A DNA stretch of 64,000 nt from the NCBI GenBank assembly GCA_002021875.1, contig CP018627.1:5952001-6016000 (forward strand), given 5' to 3'. The position numbers and the translations under genes were made by a program. Source of the DNA: Streptomyces hygroscopicus. GTDB taxonomy: Bacteria; Actinomycetota; Actinomycetes; Streptomycetales; Streptomycetaceae. Position 1 is the stretch's first letter. Each line of letters starts with the position of its first letter. This document shows positions 33,370-41,933 of this stretch, in pieces. Under the pieces are notes generated by a model. The model saw only the letters and a list, made by a program, of their open reading frames with translations. It made no database searches and was not told the DNA's origin.

Positions 33370-34647
33370 TCAGGCGATGCGTTCCAGCACGATCGGGGTG
33401 GCGGTGAACTCCGTGTTGTGGGGCGCGTAGGTGGCCGCGTCCTTCAGTGCCTCCAGGGCGTAGGCGAAGGCCGACGGGGTGTCGGTGTGGAGGGTGAGGA
33501 GGGGCTGGCCCGCTGTGACGCGGTCGCCCGGTTTGGCGTGGAGTTCGACGCCCGCGCCCGCCTGGACCGGGTCCTCCTTGCGGGCGCGGCCCGCGCCCAG
33601 GCGCCAGGCGGCCAGGCCCACCGCGTAGGCGTCGAGGCGGGTGAGGACGCCGGTCGCCTCGGCGCGGAGGACGTGCTGTTCGCGGGCCACCGGGAGCGGG
33701 GCGTCGGGGTCGCCGCCCTGGGCGGTGATCATGCGGCGCCAGTGGTCCATCGCCGTGCCGTCGGCCAGGGCCTTGGCGGGGTCGGCGTCCGGCAGGCCCG
33801 CCGCGTCCAGCATTTCGCGGGCCAGCGCCAGGGTGAGCTCGACGACGTCGGCCGGGCCGCCGCCCGCCAGGACCTCCACGGACTCGCGGACCTCGAGGGC
33901 GTTGCCCGCCGTGAGGCCGAGCGGGGTGGACATGTCGGTGAGGAGGGCGGTCGTCCGGACGCCGTGGTCATTGCCGAGGCCGACCATCGTGGTGGCCAGT
34001 TCGCGCGCCGAGTCGATGTCCTTCATGAAGGCGCCGGAGCCCACCTTGACGTCCAGGACCAGGGAGCCGGTGCCCTCGGCGATCTTCTTGGACATGATCG
34101 AGGAGGCGATGAGCGGGATCGACTCGACCGTCCCGGTGACATCGCGCAGCGCGTACAGCTTCTTGTCGGCCGGGGCCAGGCCCTCGCCCGCCGCGCAGAT
34201 GACCGGGCCCACATCGCGCAGGACGGCCAGCATGTCCTCGTTGGACAGCTGTGCGCGCCAGCCGGGGATGGACTCCAGCTTGTCGAGGGTGCCGCCGGTG
34301 TGGCCGAGGCCCCGGCCGGAGAGCTGCGGTACGGCGGCTCCGCAGGCGGCCACGAGGGGGGCGAGCGGCAGGGTGATCTTGTCGCCGACGCCGCCGGTGG
34401 AGTGCTTGTCGGCGGTCGGGCGCGGCAGGGAGGAGAAGTCCATCCGCTCACCGGACGCGATCATCGCGGCGGTCCAGCGGGCGATTTCGGCCCGGTCCAT
34501 GCCGTTGAGGAAGATCGCCATCGCGAGCGCGGACATCTGCTCGTCCGCCACCTCGCCGCGCGTATAGGCGTCGATGACCCAGTCGATCTGGGCGTCGGTC
34601 AGGCGGGTGCCGTCGCGCTTGGCGCGGATGACGGAGATGGCGTCCAT
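33370..34647 (-). CDS. deoA: Thymidine phosphorylase
   Basis: The 425-residue enzyme carries the pyrimidine phosphorylase signature SGRGLGHTGGTLDKLESIPG, the phosphate loop KHSTGGVGDKITLPLAPLVAACG, and a C-terminal barrel-sandwich domain (VELHAKPGDRVTAGQPLLTLHTD). It phosphorolyses thymidine to thymine and deoxyribose-1-phosphate. The ATG at 34647 starts MDAISVIRAKRDG, as in homologues; the frame extends further upstream without resemblance. It is the last gene of the nucleoside uptake operon, 65 bases after cdd. Confidence 0.95.
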   Translation of the reverse strand: MDAISVIRAKRDGTRLTDAQIDWVIDAYTRGEVADEQMSALAMAIFLNGMDRAEIARWTAAMIASGERMDFSSLPRPTADKHSTGGVGDKITLPLAPLVAACGAAVPQLSGRGLGHTGGTLDKLESIPGWRAQLSNEDMLAVLRDVGPVICAAGEGLAPADKKLYALRDVTGTVESIPLIASSIMSKKIAEGTGSLVLDVKVGSGAFMKDIDSARELATTMVGLGNDHGVRTTALLTDMSTPLGLTAGNALEVRESVEVLAGGGPADVVELTLALAREMLDAAGLPDADPAKALADGTAMDHWRRMITAQGGDPDAPLPVAREQHVLRAEATGVLTRLDAYAVGLAAWRLGAGRARKEDPVQAGAGVELHAKPGDRVTAGQPLLTLHTDTPSAFAYALEALKDAATYAPHNTEFTATPIVLERIA

Positions 34648-34712
34648 GGGGGCGGTACGGGGCCTTTCGTGTGCAGGGGGCCGACCGGGTGGGCCGGGGC
34701 GTCGCGCGGGCG

Positions 34713-35135
34713 TCAGCCGTGGGCGGCGGCGCGGCGCAGATCGGCGGGGCCGAAGGCGTCCGGGAGGAGTTCGGCGAGCGGGCGGATGCCCGTGAGGGTG
34801 TCCATCTGGAGCTCGGGGCCGCCGTGCTCCCACAGGAGCTGACGGCAGCGGCCGCAGGGCATCAGTACGGCGCCCTCGCGGTCGCAGCAGGTGAAGGCGG
34901 TGAGGCGGCCGCCGCCGGAGGCGACGAGGGAGGAGATCAGACCGCATTCGGCGCACAGCGCGACGCCGTACGCCGCGTTCTCCACATTGCAGCCGCTGAC
35001 GGTGCGGCCGTCGTCGACGAGCGCGGCGGCGCCCACCGGGAAGTCCGAGTAGGGGGCGTAGGCCCGGGACATGGCGTCCCGGGCCTGTACGCGCAAGCCC
35101 TCCCAGTCGGGGGCCGCGGCGGCGGAAGTGCTCAT
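34713..35135 (-). CDS. cdd: Cytidine deaminase
   Basis: The 140-residue enzyme has the cytidine deaminase zinc site: CNVENAAYGVALCAEC and, later, MPCGRCRQ. It converts cytidine and deoxycytidine to uridine and deoxyuridine. The ATG at 35135 overlaps the stop of the upstream permease gene (ATGA), so translation is coupled. It therefore feeds deaminated pyrimidine nucleosides to phosphorylases made from the same operon. Confidence 0.95.
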   Translation of the reverse strand: MSTSAAAAPDWEGLRVQARDAMSRAYAPYSDFPVGAAALVDDGRTVSGCNVENAAYGVALCAECGLISSLVASGGGRLTAFTCCDREGAVLMPCGRCRQLLWEHGGPELQMDTLTGIRPLAELLPDAFGPADLRRAAAHG

Positions 35136-36427
35136 GTGCCCTGTCCCTTTCGATAGGGCCTGTTGTTCGCCTTGGGCATCCGCAGCCGCTGTGAGGCGAG
35201 CCCCATGACCAGCAGGGTCACGATGTACGGCGTGGCGCTGACCAGGTCGTTGGGGACCGTGTCGGTCAGGGCGTACCACAGCAGCAGCGCGACGGCCGCG
35301 GCGCCGGACACCGCGCCCGCGACATAACTCTTGCGGACAATCCGCCAGGCCGCCAGCGCGGCGAGGCCGAGTGCCACCAGGATCAGCAGGGCGTGGACGG
35401 TCGCCCCGCCGTTGCGCAGCTGCAGGGCGTCGGAGTAGCCGAAGAGACCGGCGCCCATCGCGAGCCCGCCCGGCCGCCAGTTGCCGAAGAGCATGGCGGC
35501 GAGGCCGATGTAGCCGCGGCCGCCGGTCTGGCCCTCGTTGTAGATGTGCGAGCGGACGAGGGCGAGGAAGACCCCGCCGAGCCCGGCGAGGGCGCCGGAG
35601 ATCACCACGGCCGCGTACTTGTAGAGGTAGACGTTGACGCCGAGGGACTCGGCCGCCGTCGGGTTCTCACCGCAGGACCGCAGCCGCAGGCCGAACGAGG
35701 TCCGCCACAGGGCGAAGAAGCTGCCCACGACCAGGAGGATGGAGACGACGGTCAGCGCGGAGATGTCGGTGACCAGACCGCCGAGGATGCCGGCGACGTC
35801 CGAGACCAGGAACCAGTGGTGGTTCTCCAGGTCCGCGAGCCAGTCGGACAGTCCGGGGACGGTGAACGTCTGGATGGGGTCGACCTGCGGGGAGTTCTTC
35901 GGGGAGCCGCCGATGTCGCCCAGCGGCTCGAACCAGCGCTTGGCCAGATAGGTGGTGGCGCCGAGGGCGAGGATGTTCATCGCCACACCGGAGATGATGT
36001 GGTCCACCCCGAAGGTGACGGTGGCCACCGCGTGGACCAGACCGCCGACCGCGCCGCCGAGGACGCCCGCGAGCACGCCCACCCAGGGGTTGGTCTGGTA
36101 GCCCGCCCAGGCGCCGAAGAAGGTGCCGAGGATCATCATGCCCTCGAGGCCGATGTTGACCACACCGGCCCGCTCGGACCACAGTCCGCCGAGGCCCGCG
36201 AGGCCGATGGGCACGGCCATGGAGAGCGCGGCGGCGATCTGCCCGGAGGAGGTGACGCGGTCGAAGTCCGCCTGCTGGGCGGCGTCGACGAACGCCCGCA
36301 GCACCGACAGCGCGACCAGCGCCCCGGCGACGATCAGCAGCACCTTGCCCAGGGACATCCGGGAGGCGGGCCCGTTCCCCTTGCCCGGCGTGCTTGTGCT
36401 CTTGGTGGTGGTCACCGTGGCACTCAT
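35132..36427 (-). CDS. Nucleoside ABC transporter permease 2
   Basis: The 431-residue permease belongs to the BMP-linked (RfuD/YufQ-like) inner-membrane family. It has many hydrophobic segments and the conserved stretch PIGLAGLGGLWSERAGVVNIGLEGMMILG, and later ALAGLGGVFLALVRSHIYNEGQTGGRGYIGLAAMLFG. It forms the channel with the partner permease encoded upstream, and their genes overlap (ATGA at 36424-36427). Start at MSATVTTTKS. The C-terminal segment adds extra helices compared with typical ~300-residue members. Confidence 0.92.
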   Translation of the reverse strand: MSATVTTTKSTSTPGKGNGPASRMSLGKVLLIVAGALVALSVLRAFVDAAQQADFDRVTSSGQIAAALSMAVPIGLAGLGGLWSERAGVVNIGLEGMMILGTFFGAWAGYQTNPWVGVLAGVLGGAVGGLVHAVATVTFGVDHIISGVAMNILALGATTYLAKRWFEPLGDIGGSPKNSPQVDPIQTFTVPGLSDWLADLENHHWFLVSDVAGILGGLVTDISALTVVSILLVVGSFFALWRTSFGLRLRSCGENPTAAESLGVNVYLYKYAAVVISGALAGLGGVFLALVRSHIYNEGQTGGRGYIGLAAMLFGNWRPGGLAMGAGLFGYSDALQLRNGGATVHALLILVALGLAALAAWRIVRKSYVAGAVSGAAAVALLLWYALTDTVPNDLVSATPYIVTLLVMGLASQRLRMPKANNRPYRKGQGT

Positions 36428-37557
36428 GCCGGCACCTCCGTCTCCGTCTTGTCGATGCCCTTGTCGGCCCTGGCCTGGGCGGCGAGTTCCGCGCCGACCC
36501 GCTGCTGCTGGCGCTTGAGCCCGTAGCGGCGCACCAGTTCGTACGCGATGACGACACACAGGACGATCACGCCCTGCATCACGCCGACGATCTCCTTGTC
36601 GTAGCCCTCGAACTCCAGGCGGTTGGCGCCGCGCTCCAGGAAGCCCCACAGCACCGCGGCCAGCGCGATGCCGACCGGGTTGTTGCGGCCGAGCAGCGCG
36701 ATGGCGATACCGGTGAAGCCGATGCCGGTGGGGAAGTCGGAGGTGAACTGGTGGGTGTCGTTGAGCAGGGTCGGCATGCCGATCAGACCGGCCATCGCGC
36801 CCGAGAGCACCATGCTGGTGAGCACCATGCGCTTGACGTTGACGCCGCTGGCCTGCGCGGCGGACTCGGAGCGGCCCACCGCGCGCAGATCGAAGCCGAA
36901 CCGGGTGCGCCCGAGCAGGAACCAGAAGCCGACGCCCGCGAGTGCCGCGACGACGATGAAGCCCCAGATGGGGTCGAGGTCGCCGCCCGCCGGGAAGCTG
37001 AAGAAGTGGCTGGAGGACGGCAGCGGGTCGGTGGCCACGATGTTGGTCTGCTTGTCGAGGTCGGCCAGCCGCCCGTCCACCAGCAGATAGCTGATGACGA
37101 TGCCGGAGAGGGAGTTCAGCATGATGGTGCTGATCACCTCGCTGACGCCCCGGTAGACCTTCAGCAGACCGGCGATGGACGCCCACATGGCGCCGACGAG
37201 CATGGCGACCAGGATGATCAGCGGGATCTGCACCAGCCCCGGCAGCTTCAGCGCCCCGCCGACGACGGCGGCGAAGAAGGCGGCGAGCCGGTACTGGCCG
37301 TCGACGCCGATGTTGAAGAGGTTCATCCGGAAGCCGATGGCCACCGAGAGCCCCGCCAGGTAGTACGTCGTCGCCTTGTTGAGGATGTAGACCTGGCTGT
37401 CGGCCTTCACCCCGTAGTCGAACATGATGCCGAAGGCGTTGAACGGCTCCTTGCCGGTGGCCAGCAGCACCAGCGCGGTCACCACGAACGCGGCGGCGAG
37501 CGCCAGCACCGGGGCGGCGACCGCGAGCAGCACCCGCTCCTTGTCCAGCTTCTTCAT
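36424..37557 (-). CDS. Nucleoside ABC transporter permease 1
   Basis: The 377-residue permease begins MKKLDKERVLLAVAAPVLALAAAFVV and has about nine membrane segments. Key family stretch: LAGLSVAIGFRMNLFNIGVDGQYRLAAFFAAVV. It also carries the typical GASVNVKRMV-like EAA-region variant (QASGVNVKRMVLTSMVLSGAMAGLIG). It pairs with the second permease and the two-domain ATPase. Its start overlaps the ATPase stop (37554-37557). Substrate nucleoside is inferred from operon partners cdd and deoA. Confidence 0.92.
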   Translation of the reverse strand: MKKLDKERVLLAVAAPVLALAAAFVVTALVLLATGKEPFNAFGIMFDYGVKADSQVYILNKATTYYLAGLSVAIGFRMNLFNIGVDGQYRLAAFFAAVVGGALKLPGLVQIPLIILVAMLVGAMWASIAGLLKVYRGVSEVISTIMLNSLSGIVISYLLVDGRLADLDKQTNIVATDPLPSSSHFFSFPAGGDLDPIWGFIVVAALAGVGFWFLLGRTRFGFDLRAVGRSESAAQASGVNVKRMVLTSMVLSGAMAGLIGMPTLLNDTHQFTSDFPTGIGFTGIAIALLGRNNPVGIALAAVLWGFLERGANRLEFEGYDKEIVGVMQGVIVLCVVIAYELVRRYGLKRQQQRVGAELAAQARADKGIDKTETEVPA

Positions 37558-39170
37558 CGGGCCTCTCCCCCGGTCGCGGCCTCGGTCCCGTCGTCGGCCG
37601 GGTGGTCCAGACGGCCGGAGGCGGCGCCGGTCATGGCCGAGCCCAGCTCCTCCGGGGTGATGGTGGCGGGGTCGGCGTCGGCGACCAGCCGGCCGCGGAA
37701 CATCACCCGCAGGGTGTCGGACAGGCCGATCAGCTCGTCCAGGTCGGCCGAGATCAGCAGTACCGCCAGGCCCTCACGGCGCGCGGTGCGGATCTGGTCC
37801 CAGATCTGCGCCTGGGCGCCCACGTCCACACCCCGGGTGGGGTGCGCGGCGATCAGCAGCTTGGGGTGGTGGCTCATCTCCCGGCCGACGATCAGCTTCT
37901 GCTGGTTGCCGCCGGACAGCGAGGCCGCGGTGACCTCGATCCCGGGCGTACGGACGTCGTACTCGGCGACGATCCGCTCGGTGTCCCGCCGGGCGGCGGC
38001 CGGATTGAGCAGCCCGCCCTTGCTGTTGGGCACCTCGGTGACATGGCCGAGGATGCGGTTCTCCCACAGCGGCGCCTCCAGCAGCAGTCCGTGCCGGTGG
38101 CGGTCCTCGGGGATGTAGCCGATGCCGTCCTCGCGCCGCTTGCGGGTGGGCGCGTGGGAGATGTCGGCGCCGTCGAGGGTGATGGTGCCGGCGTCGGGGT
38201 CGCGCATGCCCATGATGGCCTCGACCAGTTCGGCCTGGCCGTTGCCCTCCACACCGGCGATGCCGAGGACTTCGCCCTTGCGGATGGTGAAGACGATGTC
38301 GTCGAGCACGGCCCGCTCCACCCCGTCCACATCGGTGGCGGTCAGCCGCAGCGCGTCCACGACGAGCATCTCGGTGTCGGTGACGGTGGATTCGCGGGTC
38401 TCGGGCGAGGGCAGCTCGCTGCCGACCATCAGCTCGGCCAGCTGCCGGGGGTCGGTCTCGGACGGTGCGACGGAGGCGACCGTGGTGCCGCGGCGGATGA
38501 CGGTGATGTCATCGGCCACGGAGAGCACCTCGCCCAGCTTGTGCGAGATGAACAGCACCGTCAGGCCCTCGGACTTGAGCTCGCGGAGGTTGTCGAAGAG
38601 CGCGTCGACCTCCTGCGGGACGAGGACGGCGGTCGGCTCGTCGAGGATGAGCGTCCGGGCGCCCCGGTAGAGGACCTTGAGGATCTCCACGCGCTGACGG
38701 TCCGCCACCCCCAGGTCCTCCACGAGGACATCGGGGCGGACGCCCAGCCCGTAGGCGTCGGATATCTCCTTGATCCGGGCGCGCGCCCTGCCGCTGATGC
38801 CGTGCAGCTTCTCCGCGCCGAGGACCACGTTCTCCAGCACGGTGAGGTTGTCGGCGAGCATGAAGTGCTGGTGCACCATGCCCACTCCGCGGGATATGGC
38901 GTCCGCCGGGGAGTGCAGTTCCACCGTCTCGCCGTCGATCGCGATGGTGCCCTCGTCCGGGCGCTGCATCCCGTAGAGGATCTTCATCAGCGTCGACTTG
39001 CCCGCGCCGTTCTCGCCCACGAGGGCGTGCACGGTGCCGCGGCGCACAGTGATGTCGATGTCGTGGTTGGCGACGACTCCGGGGAACCGCTTGGTGATTC
39101 CGTGGAGTTCTACGGCGACGTCGGTGACGGCACCGGCGGGAGCGCCCTTGGGTGGGCTGGCGGCTTCGAT
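37554..39170 (-). CDS. Nucleoside ABC transporter ATPase with two ABC domains; unusual start codon
   Basis: About 538 residues form two tandem ABC domains. Domain 1 has Walker A GENGAGKSTL and LILDEPTA; domain 2 has IAGVEGNGQAEL in place of a Walker A and LSGGNQQK as signature. This is the RbsA/YufO layout used by BMP-dependent nucleoside importers. The start is uncertain: no ATG, GTG or TTG occurs in frame between the bmp stop region and the first ABC strand. The best-placed candidate is an ATC at 39170 with CAGGAG 6 bases upstream. The stop overlaps the permease start. Confidence 0.88.
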   Translation of the reverse strand: MEAASPPKGAPAGAVTDVAVELHGITKRFPGVVANHDIDITVRRGTVHALVGENGAGKSTLMKILYGMQRPDEGTIAIDGETVELHSPADAISRGVGMVHQHFMLADNLTVLENVVLGAEKLHGISGRARARIKEISDAYGLGVRPDVLVEDLGVADRQRVEILKVLYRGARTLILDEPTAVLVPQEVDALFDNLRELKSEGLTVLFISHKLGEVLSVADDITVIRRGTTVASVAPSETDPRQLAELMVGSELPSPETRESTVTDTEMLVVDALRLTATDVDGVERAVLDDIVFTIRKGEVLGIAGVEGNGQAELVEAIMGMRDPDAGTITLDGADISHAPTRKRREDGIGYIPEDRHRHGLLLEAPLWENRILGHVTEVPNSKGGLLNPAAARRDTERIVAEYDVRTPGIEVTAASLSGGNQQKLIVGREMSHHPKLLIAAHPTRGVDVGAQAQIWDQIRTARREGLAVLLISADLDELIGLSDTLRVMFRGRLVADADPATITPEELGSAMTGAASGRLDHPADDGTEAATGGEAR

Positions 39171-39283
39171 GGCGCACTCCTGAGGGGCGACGGAGGTGGG
39201 GCGGGCCGGGGGCCGGACCGGCCGGATGTGCCACGGACCCGGGCGGACACCCGGGGGTGCCGTACGGATCCGTGGCCCGAGGG

Positions 39284-40318
39284 TCAGTCCTTGTAGGTGT
39301 CGTTGACCTTGATCTGGCCGTCGACGATCTTCTTCTTGGCCGCCTCGATCTTCGGCTTGATGTCGTCGATGAATCCGCCGGAGTAGGAGAGGGAGACGCC
39401 GCCGCGCTTGAGGTCGTAGGACTGGACGCCGCTCTCGGGCTTCTTGTCCTTGACGACGCTCTTGATGAAGTCGTAGACCGAGCCGTCCACGGTCTTGACC
39501 ATGGAGGTCATGATCGAGTTCTTGTACTGGGCCAGGCCCTTGTCGTAGTACTGGTCGCCGTCGACGCCGATCGACCAGGTGCCCTTCTTGCCCGCGGTCG
39601 CCTCGATGGCGCCCGCGCCGGAGCCGCCGGCCGCGGAGAAGATCACGTCGACCTTGTTGGAGAGCATGCCCTCGGCGATGTCCTTGCCGCGGTCCGGCAT
39701 GCCGAAGCCCTTGGGCGAACCGACCTGCACCCACTGGACGTCCAGGGACGCCTTGGGGTTGGTGTCCTTCAGACCCTGCTGGAAGCCGCCCGCGAACTTC
39801 TTGATCAGCGCACTGTCGGTGCCGCCGATGAAGCCGACCTTGTCGGACTTGGTCTTCAGCCCCGCGGCCACGCCGGCGAGGTAGGAGCCCTCGTGCTCGG
39901 CGGAGACCAGGCTGGCCACGTTCTTGGCCTCGACGACCGAGTCGACGATGGCGAAGTCGGTGTCCTTGTACTTCTTGGCGGCCTTGGTGAGCGAGGGGGT
40001 CCACGCGTAGCCGACGCCGACGACGGGGTTGTAGCCCGCCTCGGCCAGGCTCGCCAGCTTGTCGTAGCGGTCGGCGTCGGTGTCGCCGTCCTTCGCCGTC
40101 AGCTCCTTGCCCTTGACGTCGAAGTCCTTCAGGGCCTTGTCGTAGCCCTTGGCGGCGGAGTCGTTGAAGGAGTGGTCGCCACGGCCGCCGACGTCATAGG
40201 CCAGGCCGATGCCGGCGTCCTTGCCTCCCTCTTCGGAACTGCTGCCACACGCGGTGACGGAGAATGCGAGAGCCGCGGTGGCAATGCCCGCGACCGCTAT
40301 CGTGGATACCCGGCGCAC
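39284..40318 (-). CDS. BMP-family nucleoside-binding lipoprotein
   Basis: The 344-residue protein has a lipoprotein signal MRRVSTIAVAGIATAALAFSVTACG with the lipid-attached Cys at residue 24, followed by a Ser/Glu/Gly linker. The mature domain matches the Bmp/PnrA family: GIGLAYDVGGRGDHSFNDSAAKGYD, VSAEHEGSYLAGVAAGL, VGFIGGTDSALIKKFAGGFQQG and KVDVIFSAAGGSGAGAIEA. Family members bind purine or pyrimidine nucleosides outside the membrane for the ABC importer. It is the first gene of the operon, and a palindrome 57 bases upstream suggests shared control with add, deoC and PNP. Confidence 0.94.
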   Translation of the reverse strand: MRRVSTIAVAGIATAALAFSVTACGSSSEEGGKDAGIGLAYDVGGRGDHSFNDSAAKGYDKALKDFDVKGKELTAKDGDTDADRYDKLASLAEAGYNPVVGVGYAWTPSLTKAAKKYKDTDFAIVDSVVEAKNVASLVSAEHEGSYLAGVAAGLKTKSDKVGFIGGTDSALIKKFAGGFQQGLKDTNPKASLDVQWVQVGSPKGFGMPDRGKDIAEGMLSNKVDVIFSAAGGSGAGAIEATAGKKGTWSIGVDGDQYYDKGLAQYKNSIMTSMVKTVDGSVYDFIKSVVKDKKPESGVQSYDLKRGGVSLSYSGGFIDDIKPKIEAAKKKIVDGQIKVNDTYKD

Positions 40319-40375
40319 GAGGGTCCCCTCTGATGTTCTCGAAGCGCCCCTTGCGGCGCTGGCTCCGGCGCATCG

Positions 40376-40387
40376 TAACGCGCGTAG
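40376..40387. promoter_or_regulatory. Operator-like site TAACGCGCGTAG upstream of the nucleoside ABC operon
   Basis: Matches 10 of 12 positions of CTACGCGCGTAG; one half-site is intact and the other is changed at its outer two bases. It lies 57 bases before the bmp start and overlaps a -10-like TACGAT on the minus strand. Confidence 0.62.
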
Positions 40388-40541
40388 ATGCCAGATAAAG
40401 GCCCCCTCGGAAGCTGTTATCGGATCGTCGCGAACCTCTCGTGTCCGCCAGGTCTACACAATGTTTCGGGCGGGCAAAACGGCCGCGATTGCGACCGATA
40501 CATCCCGGTATGGGGCCCACCGGACAAGGCCCCGGGATCGA

Positions 40542-40575
40542 GTGGGAGGGCCGGGTCGCCCGGCCCTCCTCCCAC
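40542..40575 (-). terminator. Terminator hairpin after the methyltransferase operon
   Basis: GTGGGAGGGCCGGG and CCCGGCCCTcCTCCCAC pair around a TCG loop with one bulged base, 79 bases past the methyltransferase stop. Confidence 0.82.
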
Positions 40576-40653
40576 ACCACACCACCGGAGGTGCGGGCCC
40601 CGCCCGTGCACTACGGCGGCGGCGCACAGGCGGAGTGGGGTGGGCTTCGTCTG

Positions 40654-41742
40654 TCAGCCGAGAGGTGCGTCAGGTGAGCGGAGCCAGAGCCGCTGTCCGC
40701 CGGGGGACACGGTCAGCCCGAAGTCGCCGGAGTCCGGGCTGCCGTCGTTCACGTACGCCTTGTGCACGGCGGTGGCCTCCTCCCACAACTGGCGTGGGCC
40801 GTACTGCCACACCTCCTCGTGGGTGACCGTGGCCGCCGACCCGTTTCGATCGTGGAGCCAGATCTGATACCTGCCGTCCGGTGCTCCGTCGGCCATGACC
40901 ACGCCCGGCAGTTTCGCGCCCGCGTAGAGGGCGAAGCCGAGGCCGGTCATGCTGTCGGCGGGAAGCGGGCCGGTGCTGCCGTGCCGCCCGGTTCCGCTGT
41001 CCACCGGGACGTCCGGGCCGGGGCGCTCCGAGCGCATCGGCATGAAGCGGGCACCGCCGATGAACCGGCCGGAGGCAACCCCATCGCCGCCTACGTCGAG
41101 CCGTACCAGAGCCCCGGACCAGAAGTCTCCTGCCAGCGGGGCGAGGGCGCGCCCGCCCGGCTTGGTCTGCCGTACCCATGCGTAGGGAATACGGCGCACC
41201 GAACAGGTCGCGATGATCCGGTCGTACGGCGCCCCGGACTCCCACCCCCGCGCGCCGTCGCCCCACACGACGTCGGGGCTGTATCCGGCTTCCTTGATGG
41301 CCTTCGCGGCCTTCTCCGCCAGCACCGGATCGACCTCGATGGTGGTGACGTTCTGGCTCCCCAGGCGCGCGGCGAGCAGTGCGGCGTTCCAGCCGCTGCC
41401 GGTGCCGATCTCCAATACGCGCTGCCCGTCGGTGACCTCCAGCGCGGCGAGCATGCGCGCCACCATCGTGGGCATGGAGTTGGACGAGGTCGCGATTCCC
41501 GGGCCGTCACTCCGCCCGTCGTCCACCTGCGTCACGATCGGCACATCCCGGTGGACGAGGTCCCACCAGGCCGCGTCCGTCGTGACGGGGACGCAGGTGG
41601 CCCGCTGCTCCCAGATGTCGCCGGGGATGAAGTGGTGGCGTGGAACGGCGTCGAAGGCCGGGCGCCATGCGTCCGTGAGTTCGCCGGACGCGGTGAGGGC
41701 TTCCATGAGTGCCGCGTGACGTGGCCGCCAGTCCTCGGTCAT
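40654..41742 (-). CDS. Stand-alone PCMT-like (isoaspartyl) O-methyltransferase, probable RiPP-modifying enzyme
   Basis: The 362-residue protein has a PCMT-type methyltransferase core: AVPRHHFIPGDIW, then SSNSMPTMVARMLAALEV, the SAM loop RVLEIGTGSGWNAALLAARLG, IEVDP, and YDRIIATCSVRRIPYAWVRQTKPGGR. Residues about 230-362 form an extra C-terminal domain ending SPGGQRLWLRSPDAP. Housekeeping repair enzymes are near 210-220 residues and lack it; long forms like this are known from graspetide, lanthipeptide and imiditide pathways, where they methylate an Asp that collapses to aspartimide. Its start lies 6 bases after the stop of a 34-residue Pro-rich peptide gene whose end carries its ribosome site (GAGAGGTGAGGG). 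Confidence 0.88.
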   Translation of the reverse strand: MTEDWRPRHAALMEALTASGELTDAWRPAFDAVPRHHFIPGDIWEQRATCVPVTTDAAWWDLVHRDVPIVTQVDDGRSDGPGIATSSNSMPTMVARMLAALEVTDGQRVLEIGTGSGWNAALLAARLGSQNVTTIEVDPVLAEKAAKAIKEAGYSPDVVWGDGARGWESGAPYDRIIATCSVRRIPYAWVRQTKPGGRALAPLAGDFWSGALVRLDVGGDGVASGRFIGGARFMPMRSERPGPDVPVDSGTGRHGSTGPLPADSMTGLGFALYAGAKLPGVVMADGAPDGRYQIWLHDRNGSAATVTHEEVWQYGPRQLWEEATAVHKAYVNDGSPDSGDFGLTVSPGGQRLWLRSPDAPLG

Positions 41743-41748
41743 GGACCC

Positions 41749-41853
41749 TCACCTCTCTCGCGGGGGCGGTGTGCCGTCCGGCGGGGGCGGCGGCGGGGGC
41801 GTCCACGGCTTGATCGGGGCGGGATCGCCCTTGTGCTTGTTCTCGGCGGTCAT
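41749..41853 (-). CDS. 34-residue Pro-rich peptide with a single Asp-Gly: candidate substrate of the methyltransferase
   Basis: The peptide starts MTAENKHKGDPAPIKPWT and ends PPPPPPPDGTPPPRER. A strong ribosome site (GGGAGG, 7-base spacer) precedes the ATG, so it is very probably translated. The only Asp-Gly pair (Asp26-Gly27) sits between polyproline runs in the C-terminal part, where a RiPP core would lie; Asp-Gly is the sequence most prone to aspartimide formation. The next gene, a PCMT-like methyltransferase, begins 6 bases after its stop. I know no named family for this peptide; the precursor role is inference from gene order, size and the DG motif. Confidence 0.7.
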   Translation of the reverse strand: MTAENKHKGDPAPIKPWTPPPPPPPDGTPPPRER

Positions 41854-41933
41854 AGTTCTACCTCCCGGGTGCGGGTGCTTGGGCGTCTGTGTAGTCGAAT
41901 AACGCTGCCCCTTCGGGGCCTGGCATCGGTGTC

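Larger units (their letters stand above)
40319..40653. other. Promoter region of the nucleoside ABC operon and 3' flank of the methyltransferase
   Basis: It contains the operator-like site at 40376-40387, a minus-strand -10-like TACGAT overlapping it, and a strong hairpin at 40542-40575. No gene is supported. Confidence 0.65.

Noticed and set aside
40654..41742. Housekeeping protein repair (isoaspartyl) methyltransferase
   Set aside because: At 362 residues with a C-terminal extra domain and a coupled tiny peptide gene, it does not fit the ~210-residue repair enzyme; kept as an alternative only.
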